The notes below the pieces were generated by a model. That model was given only the letters and a program-made list of their open reading frames with translations. It did no database searches and was not told the DNA's origin. From NCBI RefSeq assembly GCF_014649955.1, contig NZ_BMUA01000028.1:1-64000 (forward strand): 64,000 nt of DNA, written 5' to 3'. Numbering within the stretch: the first letter of the stretch is position 1; each line of letters opens with the position of its first letter. The position numbers and the translations under genes are program-made. Source of the stretch: Streptomyces violascens. Its GTDB lineage: Bacteria; Actinomycetota; Actinomycetes; Streptomycetales; Streptomycetaceae. This document shows, piece by piece, positions 31,256 to 39,555 of this stretch.

Positions 31256-31879
31256 GTGACCCGCAGGACCGAATGGGCCGACCCCGCGGAGCCGGGCCCC
31301 GAGCGGGCCCGCTCCCGGCGGGGCGGCCCCAATGGAGCGGGCGACGGCACCGACTCGTCGAGGGCCGAGAAGGAGCCGCCGCCGCAGGACCCGGCTGAGC
31401 GGGCGCGGGCCATCTGCCTGCGCCTGCTCACCGGGACGCCCCGGACCCGCAGACAGCTCGCCGACGCCCTCAAGAAGCGGGAGATCCCCGACGAGGTCTC
31501 CGAAGAGGTCCTCTCCCGCTTCGAGGAAGTCGGACTGATCAACGACGCGGCGTTCGCCGACGCATGGGTGGAGTCCCGCCACCACGGGCGCGGGCTCGCC
31601 CGCCGCGCGCTGGCACGCGAACTGCGCACCAAGGGCGTGGACTCCACGGTCATCGACGAGGCCGTCGGCCAGCTCGACTCCGACCAGGAGGAGGAGACCG
31701 CGCGCGAACTCGTGGCGCGCAAACTCCGCTCCACCCGCGGCCTCGACCGCGACCGCCGGATCCGCCGCCTCGCCGGCATGCTCGCCCGCAAGGGCTACCC
31801 GGAGGGCATGGCTCTCAGAGTGGTCCGCCAGGCACTGGAGCAGGAGGGCGAAAACGCGGACGACCTGTACGAGATGTGA
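31256..31879 (+). CDS. recX: RecA regulatory protein RecX
   Basis: A 207-residue modulator that binds and restrains RecA filaments. Three-helix RecX repeats are visible (CLRLLTGTPRTRRQLADALK; VLSRFEEVGLINDAAFADAW; RRIRRLAGMLARKGYPEGMA). The first 45 residues are low-complexity and charged. The GTG at 31256 lies 3 nt past the recA stop, so the pair is co-transcribed, probably by read-through. It converges on the rhodanese gene. Confidence 0.93.
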   Translation: MTRRTEWADPAEPGPERARSRRGGPNGAGDGTDSSRAEKEPPPQDPAERARAICLRLLTGTPRTRRQLADALKKREIPDEVSEEVLSRFEEVGLINDAAFADAWVESRHHGRGLARRALARELRTKGVDSTVIDEAVGQLDSDQEEETARELVARKLRSTRGLDRDRRIRRLAGMLARKGYPEGMALRVVRQALEQEGENADDLYEM

Positions 31880-31887
31880 GCCGCCGG

Positions 31888-32295
31888 TCAGTCGGCGGGG
31901 GCCGTGACCGGCAGCCCCGCCGTGCGCCACGCCTGGAAGCCGCCGACCAGGTCGGTCGCCCGGTGGAGCCCCAACTGCCGCAGCGACACTGCCGCGAGGG
32001 ACGAGGCGTACCCCTCGTTGCAGATCACCACCACCCGCAGATCGTGACCGGTCGCCTCGGCGGCGCGGTGGCTGCCCTGTGGATCGAGCCGCCACTCCAG
32101 CTCGTTGCGCTCGACGACCAGGGCGCCAGGAATCAGCCCGTCCCTGTCACGCAGCGCCGCATACCGGATGTCCACCAGAAGCGCCCCGTCGGCGGCCTCG
32201 GCGAAGGCCTCCTCGGCCGTCACTCGATCCAGACCGGCCCTGACCCGGTCGAGGAGCTCGTCGATCCCCACCGGTCGCGTACGTTCCGCGCTCAC
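31888..32295 (-). CDS. Rhodanese-like sulfurtransferase
   Basis: A 135-residue single-domain rhodanese. The active-site loop is CNEGYASS with the catalytic cysteine; ALLVDIRY and GFQAWRTAGLP are typical flanking motifs. The ATG overlaps the stop of the upstream cysteine dioxygenase gene (ATGA). The likely role is to handle sulfane sulfur or sulfite formed during cysteine catabolism. Confidence 0.88.
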   Translation of the reverse strand: MSAERTRPVGIDELLDRVRAGLDRVTAEEAFAEAADGALLVDIRYAALRDRDGLIPGALVVERNELEWRLDPQGSHRAAEATGHDLRVVVICNEGYASSLAAVSLRQLGLHRATDLVGGFQAWRTAGLPVTAPAD

Positions 32296-32855
32296 TGCCA
32301 GTCCTCCGGACGCTCGACCTGCTCGATACGGAGCACCGCGCCTGTCCGGCTGTAACGCCGGATCAGAGGCAGCGGCGGATAGTAGGCATGCACCGAGATC
32401 GCATGCTCGGCCCCGGACTCGTTCCGTACCTCATGCACATGGTGCGGCCCGAAGGCCCGGCCGCTTCCCGGCCCCAACTGCCTTGAACGGTCGATGCCTT
32501 CGGCGAGTTCCAGGGTCCTCCAGCCCTCGGTGGGCAGGCGGGCCGCCAGCGAGTCCTCACGCAGCGCGCCGGCCGCGGTGGCGAAGGCGCCGTGGGAGCC
32601 GCCGTGATCGTGCCAGCCCGTACCGGTGCCGGGCGGCCAGCCGATCAGCCAGGCCTCGCTGCCGCCCGGGCCGTCGAGCCGAATCCAGGTGCGCCCCTCG
32701 TCGTCGAGGGGCAGCGAGGCAACCAGCGCGGCGTCCGCGGCGGTACGGAGGGCGAAGTCGAGCAGGTCCGCCTCGGTCGGCGCGGAGCCGGATCCGGGCG
32801 CGGAGGCGGGAGCGGGCACGGAGGGAGTGACAGATGTGCTTACGGAGCGAGACAC
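32292..32855 (-). CDS. Cysteine dioxygenase type I family protein
   Basis: A 187-residue cupin that oxidizes the cysteine thiol to cysteine sulfinate using Fe(II) and O2. Two of the iron-binding histidines lie in GWHDHGGSHGAF and the third in HHVHEVRN. The first about 25 residues are Ser/Pro-rich. It is followed by an overlapping rhodanese gene and preceded by a cysteine-rich leader peptide, so the operon probably responds to cysteine. AGGA lies 10 nt before the start. Confidence 0.85.
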   Translation of the reverse strand: MSRSVSTSVTPSVPAPASAPGSGSAPTEADLLDFALRTAADAALVASLPLDDEGRTWIRLDGPGGSEAWLIGWPPGTGTGWHDHGGSHGAFATAAGALREDSLAARLPTEGWRTLELAEGIDRSRQLGPGSGRAFGPHHVHEVRNESGAEHAISVHAYYPPLPLIRRYSRTGAVLRIEQVERPEDWQ

Positions 32856-32945
32856 GGGGGACCGTCCTGAGAGAGTTCGCGAATGCGCGCGTACGGCAGA
32901 TGGCGCCTCAAGGGCGCGGCGGTACGGCGCGAAGGGAAAGGCGAA

Positions 32946-32993
32946 TCAGCAGGACGGACGACACACGCAGCCCGCATAGCGGACGAGGTCCAT
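32946..32993 (-). CDS. 15-residue cysteine-containing leader peptide
   Basis: A short open reading frame, MDLVRYAGCVCRPSC, with GGAGGG about 6 nt before its ATG (32993) and stop TGA at 32948-32946. It lies 90 nt upstream of the cysteine dioxygenase start on the same strand. Three of its last seven codons are Cys. This is the form of an attenuating leader peptide that senses Cys-tRNA supply. No terminator with a U-run is seen between it and the gene, so a translational mechanism is more likely. Similar leaders before sulfur genes are known in actinobacteria. Confidence 0.75.
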   Translation of the reverse strand: MDLVRYAGCVCRPSC

Positions 32994-33008
32994 ATGGACC
33001 CTCCGCCA

Positions 33009-33068
33009 CAGGCGCACATCGGTGTCGGTCACGTTCCGGAGTAGACCATGTGCGCCTGCGTCGGTCAA
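33009..33068 (-). promoter_or_regulatory. Promoter region with spaced inverted repeat, cysteine dioxygenase operon
   Basis: The minus strand has TTGACC (33068-33063), then TCTACT 17 nt on (33045-33040), a plausible promoter. A perfect 11-bp inverted repeat has one arm at 33048-33058 (between -35 and -10) and the other at 33009-33019 (just before the leader peptide ribosome site). It could be a two-site operator or a hairpin that hides the leader ribosome site. Confidence 0.5.
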
Positions 33069-33264
33069 TCGGTGTTCGGATGGCGGATCACGGATGGCGG
33101 ATCATGGCTGGCGGCCGGTAGGTCGCCGACAACGCGTGGACACCCGGTGTCAGCCATCGGTCGACGGATCACGGCTGACAGATATCAGCTGACGGATTCC
33201 AGACGGGCAACGCCAGACAACAACAGCCGACAGACATCACAGAGATCACAGACATCAGTTGATG
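33069..33264. other. Intergenic stretch with degenerate short repeats
   Basis: About 200 nt with lower GC than its surroundings. It has two copies of GGATGGCGGATCA (33078-33090, 33092-33104), a partial third near 33163, several CTGAC and CAGACA words, and a GACATCA-gt-TGATGTC inverted repeat at 33251-33266 spanning the stop of the FAD monooxygenase gene. No gene was found. Confidence 0.5.
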
Positions 33265-34929
33265 TCAGCCGTCCGCCCCTCGGCCCCCCGCAACCCCCGC
33301 CCCCGCGACCCCCGCATCCGCTCCTCCGGCACCCGTACTCCCCGCCCCCACACCCGGCTCACTCCCGCCGGCCTCTCCCCGCACCGCCTCGGCCGCGGCG
33401 TACAACTGCGCGGGCTGCACCCCGTTGAACGCGGCGGCCAGGTGCCCGTCGGGGCGTACGAGGAGGACGGCGTGGGCGGGAGCGCCGGGGTAGTCCTCGG
33501 CGACCAGGAGTTCCGCGTCCAACGGCAGCGCCGACACCGCGGCGGCCAGGCGGGGCATGACCCCGGCCGTGAGCCAGTGGCGCCGGTCCCAGACGCCGGT
33601 GCCCGGGGCGACCAGGACGACCAGGAGCCTGCCCTTGCCGAGCCGGTCCCGCAGCGACGCGGTCGCGCCGTCGGGGGCTGTGACGCAGATGTCGGCGGCC
33701 GGTGCGCCCAGCCCCGTGCCCACCGGGATGTGCGACTCGGTGTACGGAGGCGTGAGGGGGGAGTGCGGGTACGCGGGGGGCGCGCCGAGCGGTCCGCGAC
33801 CCAAGTGGCCGTCGGTCACCAGGGCGTCGTGGCCGCGCGCGGTCCCCGGGATCCAGCCGCGCGGCCCCGCACCGCCGCGCAGGACGGGCAACGACTGGTC
33901 GGCCGTGCGCAGCCGGGCCGCCACCGCCGACCGGCGTTCCGTCTGGTAGCTGTCCAGGAGCACCTCGGACGCCCCGTGGTGCCAGGCCTGGGCCAGCTTC
34001 CAGGCGAGGTTCTGTGCGTCCCGCAGACCCTCGTCCAGGGCCTGCGTGCCGAGCGCGCCCAGCAGATGCGCCGCGTCCCCCGCGAGGAACGCGCGGCGCA
34101 CCCGCCAGCGCCGGGCCAGGCGGTGGTGCACGGTGTGGACGCCGGTGTCGAGGAGTTCGTACGGAGGAGTCGAACCGCACCAGCCCGCGAGGGTGTCCCG
34201 GATGCGGCCCAACAGGGCGTCGGGCGTGACCAGTTCGGCGCGCGGCGGAAGCAGCCAGTCGAGCCGCCAGACGCCGTCCTGGAGGGGACGGGCCATCGCC
34301 TCGTCGCCGCTGGCCCGCCAGGGCGGAAGCCGGTGCAGCAACGCCTCGCCCGGCCACGGGAGTTCGGTACGCAGGGCCACGACCGCCTGGCGCTCCACCG
34401 CCGTACGGCCGGCGAAACGGATGTCGAGCAGCTTGCGGACGGTGGAGCGGGCGCCGTCGCAGCCCACCGCGTAGCTGCCGCGCCACCAGGTCCCGCCGGG
34501 CCCCGAGGTGTGCACGGAGACACCCTCCGCGTCCTGCTCCAGCATGTCCAGGCGGCTGTCCGGGACCACCCGTACGAGACCGGACGCGGCAAGGGCGTCG
34601 CGCAGCCCTCGGGTCAGGGCGTGCTGCGGGATGTGCACCGGCGAGGGGACGTCCGCGGGCGACTCGCCGAACCCGACGCGGCTCACCAGCCGACCGCGCC
34701 TCATGGACCGCCAGGCCACCCAGCGCGCCCCCTCGTCGCGCACCGTCGTACAGCCGAGGCCCGTCACGAACGAGGCGATGTCCGGGCGCAGTACGGCCGT
34801 GCGGACCGGGCGGGGCTCGTCCTTGCCCGGGCCCTCGTCGAGGACGACGGACGGCACGCCCTGGGCTGCGAGCGAGAGGGCCAGCGCCAGTCCCACCGGA
34901 CCGGCGCCGACGACGATCACCGGGTCCAC
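33265..34929 (-). CDS. FAD-dependent aromatic monooxygenase-like protein
   Basis: A 554-residue group A flavoprotein monooxygenase (PheA/TetX/MhpA type). It has the N-terminal GAGPVGLALALSLAAQG dinucleotide fold, the second FAD motif GDAAHLLGALGTQALDEGLRDA with its GD sequence, and a C-terminal thioredoxin-like domain ending in a Gly/Ala-rich tail. The substrate, probably an aromatic compound, cannot be inferred. The GTG start has GGGAG about 9 nt upstream. It lies 143 nt downstream of gluD on the same strand but is functionally unrelated as far as I can tell. Confidence 0.85.
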   Translation of the reverse strand: MDPVIVVGAGPVGLALALSLAAQGVPSVVLDEGPGKDEPRPVRTAVLRPDIASFVTGLGCTTVRDEGARWVAWRSMRRGRLVSRVGFGESPADVPSPVHIPQHALTRGLRDALAASGLVRVVPDSRLDMLEQDAEGVSVHTSGPGGTWWRGSYAVGCDGARSTVRKLLDIRFAGRTAVERQAVVALRTELPWPGEALLHRLPPWRASGDEAMARPLQDGVWRLDWLLPPRAELVTPDALLGRIRDTLAGWCGSTPPYELLDTGVHTVHHRLARRWRVRRAFLAGDAAHLLGALGTQALDEGLRDAQNLAWKLAQAWHHGASEVLLDSYQTERRSAVAARLRTADQSLPVLRGGAGPRGWIPGTARGHDALVTDGHLGRGPLGAPPAYPHSPLTPPYTESHIPVGTGLGAPAADICVTAPDGATASLRDRLGKGRLLVVLVAPGTGVWDRRHWLTAGVMPRLAAAVSALPLDAELLVAEDYPGAPAHAVLLVRPDGHLAAAFNGVQPAQLYAAAEAVRGEAGGSEPGVGAGSTGAGGADAGVAGAGVAGGRGADG

Positions 34930-35072
34930 GGCGCGGCTCCCGAGGCGGGTCGGGACGGCTTGCAGGTGGCGCGGGGAACCCGGTGCACGATCACAGAACG
35001 TATGCAACCCACTGCGCGTGCTTGCGTCAAGTGACGGAGGCAGCGACGCGAACGTCACCGCCTCCCGTGCCG

Positions 35073-35987
35073 TCAGTTCGTCGTAGCAGGCGCCACGTCG
35101 GAACCGTCGGTCCCTTCGGCAGCGAGCACGGCGCCCGGGCCGGCGGCCGTGACCGGGGCGGCGGCCGACCCCATGGTGATGCCGGTCTTCGCCCGGCGCC
35201 CGCGCTTCTCGATCCAGGTCGCGAGCGCCGAGAGCAGCAGACACATCGCCACATAGATGGAGCCGATGACCACAATGGTCGAGACGTACGGGTACTGGCC
35301 GTTGACCTGGGTGTTGCTCGCGATCAGACGTGCCGTCTGGAGCAGCTCCGGGTACAGGATGATGAAGCCGAGCGACGTGTCCTTGAGGGTGACGACGAGC
35401 TGGCTGATGATCGTCGGCAGCATCGCCCGGACGGCCTGCGGCATGAGCACGCTCATCATGACCTGCGACTTGCTCATGCCCAGCGCGTACGCCGCCTCGC
35501 GCTGTCCCTTGGGCACGGAGTTGACGCCCGCGCGGAGCACCTCCGCCTGCACACAGCCGTTGTAGATCGACAGGCCGAGGGCCAGCGCCCACATCGAGTA
35601 GTCGGCGAGGAAGCCGACCCAGACCGCGTAGATCGTGATGAGCAGCGGGATGGAACGGAAAACCTCGATGAAGGCGGTGGCCGCCCAGCGGACCGGCTTG
35701 TGGTCGGAGAGCCGGGCCACGGCCAGCAGCAGCCCGAGCACCAGCGAGCCGACGGCGGCGAGGCCGAACGCCTTGAGGGTGGCGAGCACCGCGTCGGCGA
35801 TGTTCTGCCGGATGCCCGCGTAGTTGAAGATGTCCCACATCGCGTAGTCGAGGTTGCCCTTGTCCGCGAGGCGGACGATCGCGAGGGCGATCAGCGCGAT
35901 CAGCGCGAGGGAACCGACGACGGCGTAGATCCGGTTGCGTACGACGGCCTTGGGGCCGGGGGCGTCGTAGAGAACGCTGGCACTCAT
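35073..35987 (-). CDS. gluD: Glutamate ABC transporter permease GluD
   Basis: A 304-residue inner membrane permease of the polar amino acid (HisM) family. Five or six spans are seen, with the EAA loop YALGMSKSQVMMSVLMPQAVR that docks on the ATPase, and AFIEVFRSIPLL before it. The C-terminal 35 residues are polar and unstructured. Its ATG overlaps the gluC stop. Last gene of the gluABCD operon. Confidence 0.92.
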   Translation of the reverse strand: MSASVLYDAPGPKAVVRNRIYAVVGSLALIALIALAIVRLADKGNLDYAMWDIFNYAGIRQNIADAVLATLKAFGLAAVGSLVLGLLLAVARLSDHKPVRWAATAFIEVFRSIPLLITIYAVWVGFLADYSMWALALGLSIYNGCVQAEVLRAGVNSVPKGQREAAYALGMSKSQVMMSVLMPQAVRAMLPTIISQLVVTLKDTSLGFIILYPELLQTARLIASNTQVNGQYPYVSTIVVIGSIYVAMCLLLSALATWIEKRGRRAKTGITMGSAAAPVTAAGPGAVLAAEGTDGSDVAPATTN

Positions 35988-36631
35988 CGGGCGACCTCCA
36001 TGCGGCGCTCAAGAAGGCGGAAGAGACCGCTCATCGCGAAGGTGACGATCAGATAGCCGAGCGCGACCCAGATGAAGACGGGAACGATGTCGTAGCCGTC
36101 CTCGCTCAGCAGCTTCTGCCAGCCGAACAGTTCGGTGACGCTGAAGGCGCCGGCGATCGCCGAGTTCTTGGTGAGCGCGATGAAGATCGAGCTCAGCGGC
36201 GGGATGACCGTCCGGGTGGCCTGCGGCAGCACGATCAGGCGCAGCGTCTGCGTGAAGCTCATGCCGATCGAACGGGCCGCCTCGGCCTGCCCCAGCGGCA
36301 CCGTGCTGATGCCGGACCTCACGGCCTCGCAGACGAACGACGCCGTGTAGAAGCCGAGCGCGAGCGAACCGAGCAGGAACGGGCTCATGCCGGGGAAGAA
36401 GATCTCCGGCACGACGAAGAAGAAGACCAGGAAGAGCAGCGTCAGCGGGGTGTTGCGCAGCAGCGTCACCCAGGCGGTGCCGAAGAAGCGCAGCGGCGGC
36501 ACGGGGGAGACCCGGAAACCGGCGAGCAGCAGTCCGAGGACCAGGGCGATGACCGAACTGACGGCGGTGATCTCCACAGTGCCTATGAAGCCGTCGCGGA
36601 ACTCCGCGAAATGGTCGAGCAGTACGTTCAT
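35984..36631 (-). CDS. gluC: Glutamate ABC transporter permease GluC
   Basis: A 215-residue permease of the same family as gluD, with GTAWVTLLRNTPLTLLFLVF and the EAA loop AARSIGMSFTQTLRLIVLPQA. It forms the heterodimeric channel with GluD. GGAGA lies 5 nt before the ATG. The 93-nt gap after gluB contains a strong hairpin. Confidence 0.92.
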   Translation of the reverse strand: MNVLLDHFAEFRDGFIGTVEITAVSSVIALVLGLLLAGFRVSPVPPLRFFGTAWVTLLRNTPLTLLFLVFFFVVPEIFFPGMSPFLLGSLALGFYTASFVCEAVRSGISTVPLGQAEAARSIGMSFTQTLRLIVLPQATRTVIPPLSSIFIALTKNSAIAGAFSVTELFGWQKLLSEDGYDIVPVFIWVALGYLIVTFAMSGLFRLLERRMEVAR

Positions 36632-36685
36632 GAGGTCTCCGCGTCGGCGGGCAGCGGCTGGGGGATCGGGCGGGGCGGGGCCGTG

Positions 36686-36710
36686 GCGCCCCGTACGAAG
36701 TACGGGGCGC
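36686..36710 (-). repeat. Intercistronic hairpin gluB-gluC
   Basis: A perfect 11-bp stem (36686-36696 with 36700-36710) and a 3-nt loop, 14 nt after the gluB stop. It could stop or pause transcription, or block 3' decay, so that gluB mRNA is in excess over gluCD. Confidence 0.7.
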
Positions 36711-36724
36711 GTCAGCGGCGTCGA

Positions 36725-37645
36725 TCAGTAGCGGACGACGGCCGGCGGGGCCTGGTAGTTGGAGCCGGACAGGCCGAGCGTGGCGTCGTAGATCTTCTTG
36801 TAGGTGCCGTCCTGCTCGTGCTTCTCGATCGAGGCGTTGATGAAGTCGCGCAGCGCCTTGTCGTCCTTGTTCATGCCGATGCCGTACGGCTCCTCGGTGA
36901 ACGGCTTGCCGACGACGCGGAGCTTGCCGGAGTTCTTGGCGGCGTAGCCCTTGAGGATCGCGTCATCGGTGGTGACGGCGTCGACCTGCTTGGACAGGAG
37001 CTGCTGCACGCAGTCCGAGTACTTCGACAGCTCGACGACGGACGCGCCGTACTCGGGCTTCTTGATCTCCTGGAGCGGCGTGGAGCCGACGATCGAGCAG
37101 ACCTTCTTGCCCTTGACGGAGTCCTTGCCGTTGATCGAGGTGTCGTCCTTGCGGACGAGCAGGTCGGCGCCGGCCTTGTAGTACGGACCCGCGAAGCCGA
37201 CCTGCTTCTTGCGCTTGTCGTTGATCGTGTAGGTGCCGACGTAGTAGTCGACCTGGCCCTTGGAGATCGCGGTCTCGCGGACACCGGAGTCGACGGTCTT
37301 CCACTCGATCTGGTCGGGCTTGAAGCCCAGGTCGGCGGCGAGCATCTTGGCGATCTCGACGTCGAAGCCGGAGCGCTCCTTGGTCGACTGGTCCTCGAAG
37401 CCGAGATAGGGCTGGTCGGCCTTGGAACCGATGATCAGCTTGCCGCGCGCCTTGGCCGCCTTGAAGGTCGGCGAGTCAAGGGTGACGTTCGAGGCGACGG
37501 TGTACGTCGGCAGCTGCGGCGCGCCGCTGGAGCCCGGCTGGGCGGACTGCTTGTCACCGGCGGAGCCGGACTTGCCGCCACAGGCGGTCGCGGTCAGGGC
37601 GAGCGCGGCGATCGCCGCGACGGCGGCGTACTTGCGGAGCATCAT
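36725..37645 (-). CDS. gluB: Glutamate-binding lipoprotein GluB
   Basis: A 306-residue solute-binding protein (SBP family 3). It has a lipoprotein signal peptide with lipobox LTATAC and lipidated Cys at about 23, followed by IIGSKADQPYLGF, GFDVEIAKMLAADLG and VDYYVGTYTINDKRK, which form the ligand cleft. ATG 37645 is preferred because AAGGA lies 9 nt upstream; ATG 37654 would abut that site. Strong hairpins flank the gene on both sides. Confidence 0.93.
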   Translation of the reverse strand: MMLRKYAAVAAIAALALTATACGGKSGSAGDKQSAQPGSSGAPQLPTYTVASNVTLDSPTFKAAKARGKLIIGSKADQPYLGFEDQSTKERSGFDVEIAKMLAADLGFKPDQIEWKTVDSGVRETAISKGQVDYYVGTYTINDKRKKQVGFAGPYYKAGADLLVRKDDTSINGKDSVKGKKVCSIVGSTPLQEIKKPEYGASVVELSKYSDCVQQLLSKQVDAVTTDDAILKGYAAKNSGKLRVVGKPFTEEPYGIGMNKDDKALRDFINASIEKHEQDGTYKKIYDATLGLSGSNYQAPPAVVRY

Positions 37646-37698
37646 GGCGAACATTCCTTGCGTCGTTGGTCGTTGGTCGTCGTCGGTCGGCCGACAGG

Positions 37699-37731
37699 TG
37701 CCCCGCCCGATGCCAACCATCGGGCGGGGCA
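37699..37731 (-). repeat. Intercistronic hairpin gluA-gluB
   Basis: A perfect 14-bp stem (37699-37712 with 37718-37731) and a 5-nt loop between gluA and gluB. Palindromes GTCGGCCGAC lie on both sides, at about 37685-37694 and 37746-37755. No clean U-run follows, so partial termination or RNA protection is more likely than full termination. Confidence 0.7.
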
Positions 37732-37758
37732 GGACAGTTGATTGTCGGCCGACTCTCG

Positions 37759-38544
37759 TCAGTGGTGCAGGATCTTCGACAGGAAGTCCTTGGCCCGGTC
37801 GCTGCGCGGGTTGCTGAAGAACTGGTCCGGCGTGGCCTCTTCGACGATCCTGCCGTCGGCCATGAAGACGACCCGGTTCGCGGCGGAGCGGGCGAAGCCC
37901 ATCTCGTGGGTGACGACGACCATCGTCATCCCGTCCCGCGCCAGCTGCTGCATGACTTCGAGGACCTCGTTGATCATCTCCGGGTCGAGCGCCGACGTGG
38001 GCTCGTCGAAGAGCATCACCTTCGGGTCCATCGCCAACGCCCGTGCGATCGCGACGCGTTGCTGCTGACCGCCCGAGAGCTGCGCCGGGTACTTGTCGGC
38101 CTGGGTGCCCACGCCGACCCGGTCGAGCAGGGCGCGGGCCTTCTGCTCGGCGGCCTGCTTGTCGGCCTTGCGGACCTTCACCTGGCCCAGCATGACGTTC
38201 TCGAGCACCGTCTTGTGCGCGAAGAGGTTGAACGACTGGAAGACCATGCCGACATCGGCACGCAGCCGCGCCAGCTCCCTGCCCTCCTGGGGCAGCGGCC
38301 TGCCGTCGATCGAGATCGCCCCGGAGTCGATCGTCTCCAGGCGGTTGATGGTGCGGCACAGCGTGGACTTCCCGGACCCTGAGGGCCCGATGACGACGAC
38401 GACCTCGCCACGGGCGATGGTCAGGTCGATGTCCTGGAGCACATGCAGCGCGCCGAAGTGCTTGTTGACGTTGCTCAGCACGACCAGGTCACCCGACGCG
38501 GGTACGGCGTCCTCGGTCCCCTTGGCCACTGATACTCCGCTCAT
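37759..38544 (-). CDS. gluA: Glutamate ABC transporter ATPase GluA
   Basis: A 261-residue ABC ATPase of the polar amino acid type. Walker A GPSGSGKST, Q-loop VFQSFNLF, signature LSGGQQQR, Walker B VMLFDEPTSALDPE and the H-loop THEMGFAR are all present. First gene of gluABCD, divergent from gluR. The N-terminus is uncertain by about 15 residues, since GGAG lies 13 nt from ATG 38544. Confidence 0.94.
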   Translation of the reverse strand: MSGVSVAKGTEDAVPASGDLVVLSNVNKHFGALHVLQDIDLTIARGEVVVVIGPSGSGKSTLCRTINRLETIDSGAISIDGRPLPQEGRELARLRADVGMVFQSFNLFAHKTVLENVMLGQVKVRKADKQAAEQKARALLDRVGVGTQADKYPAQLSGGQQQRVAIARALAMDPKVMLFDEPTSALDPEMINEVLEVMQQLARDGMTMVVVTHEMGFARSAANRVVFMADGRIVEEATPDQFFSNPRSDRAKDFLSKILHH

Positions 38545-38838
38545 CGGCTTCTTGCTCCGTCCTCCTCGGTTGGGGAGGACCGTAGTGGTGAGTTGTGACC
38601 AGCGTCATTACATCTGAGCGGAACTTGAGCATAACGATCCGGTTGCGTGGAAGCACTCTGGGTGAGCGCGCACCCCGGCCCAATACCGGCTCCGTAACGG
38701 ATGGTGCGCAGGGGCGGGCGCCCCCTTGACCGGAGTGGCGACCATGGGCGTGGATTCGGGGGTACATGCCGTGATGCGGCCGATGAACATCGCGTGCCGA
38801 CGGCTCGAAGGGGCCGGGCACATCCAGGGAGGGGGGCC

Positions 38839-39540
38839 ATGAGACTGCTGCTCGTCGAGGACGACGACCACGTCGCCGCCGCCCTGTCCGCCGTGCTGTC
38901 CAAGCACGGTTTCGAGGTGAAGCACGCGCGCAACGGCGAAGAGGCGCTGCAGGCGCTTCTTCCTGACGACCGCTGTGCCAAACCACCCTTCGGAGTGGTC
39001 CTGCTCGACCTCGGGCTGCCCGACCAGGACGGCTACGAGGTCTGCGGCAAGATCCGCAAGCGCACCTCCATCCCGGTGATCATGGTGACGGCGCGCGCCG
39101 ACGTGCGTTCGCGCATCCACGGGCTGAACCTGGGCGCCGACGACTACGTGGTCAAGCCGTACGACACCGGCGAACTCATCGCCCGTATCCACGCGGTCAT
39201 CCGGCGCCCGCCGCCGGGCGCGCGGCCCGAATCGGCCGAGGCCGAACTGAGCCTCGGCCGCGTACAGATCGAGCTTCCCACCCGCCGGGTCAGCGTCGAC
39301 GGCGAGAGCGTGCAGCTGACCCGCAAGGAGTTCGACCTGCTCGCACTCCTCGCCCAGCGCCCGGGCGTCGTCTTCCGCCGGGAACAGATCATCAGCGAGG
39401 TGTGGCGCACCAGTTGGGAAGGGACCGGCCGCACCCTCGAAGTGCACGTCGCCTCCCTGCGCTCCAAGCTGCGCATGCCGGCACTGATCGAGACCGTGCG
39501 CGGCGTCGGCTACCGGCTCGTCGCGCCGGCCGCCCTCTGA
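38839..39540 (+). CDS. gluR: OmpR-family response regulator GluR
   Basis: A 233-residue regulator with a receiver domain (LLVEDDDHVAAAL; phospho-Asp in VVLLDLGLPDQDG; VKPYD) and a winged-helix DNA-binding domain (LTRKEFDLLALLAQRPG, TLEVHVASLRSKL, TVRGVGYRL). Adjacent to the kinase gene and divergent from gluABCD, as the GluR-GluK glutamate-sensing system of S. coelicolor, which activates glutamate uptake. GGGAGGGGGG lies 2-8 nt before ATG 38839. The 294-nt intergenic region should hold its binding sites. Confidence 0.9.
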   Translation: MRLLLVEDDDHVAAALSAVLSKHGFEVKHARNGEEALQALLPDDRCAKPPFGVVLLDLGLPDQDGYEVCGKIRKRTSIPVIMVTARADVRSRIHGLNLGADDYVVKPYDTGELIARIHAVIRRPPPGARPESAEAELSLGRVQIELPTRRVSVDGESVQLTRKEFDLLALLAQRPGVVFRREQIISEVWRTSWEGTGRTLEVHVASLRSKLRMPALIETVRGVGYRLVAPAAL

Positions 39541-39555
39541 GACCCGAGAAGCCCG

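Noticed and set aside
33069..33264. Repeat-rich stretch as a CRISPR or transposon remnant
   Set aside because: Repeats are short, few and degenerate, without spacers or terminal inverted repeats.
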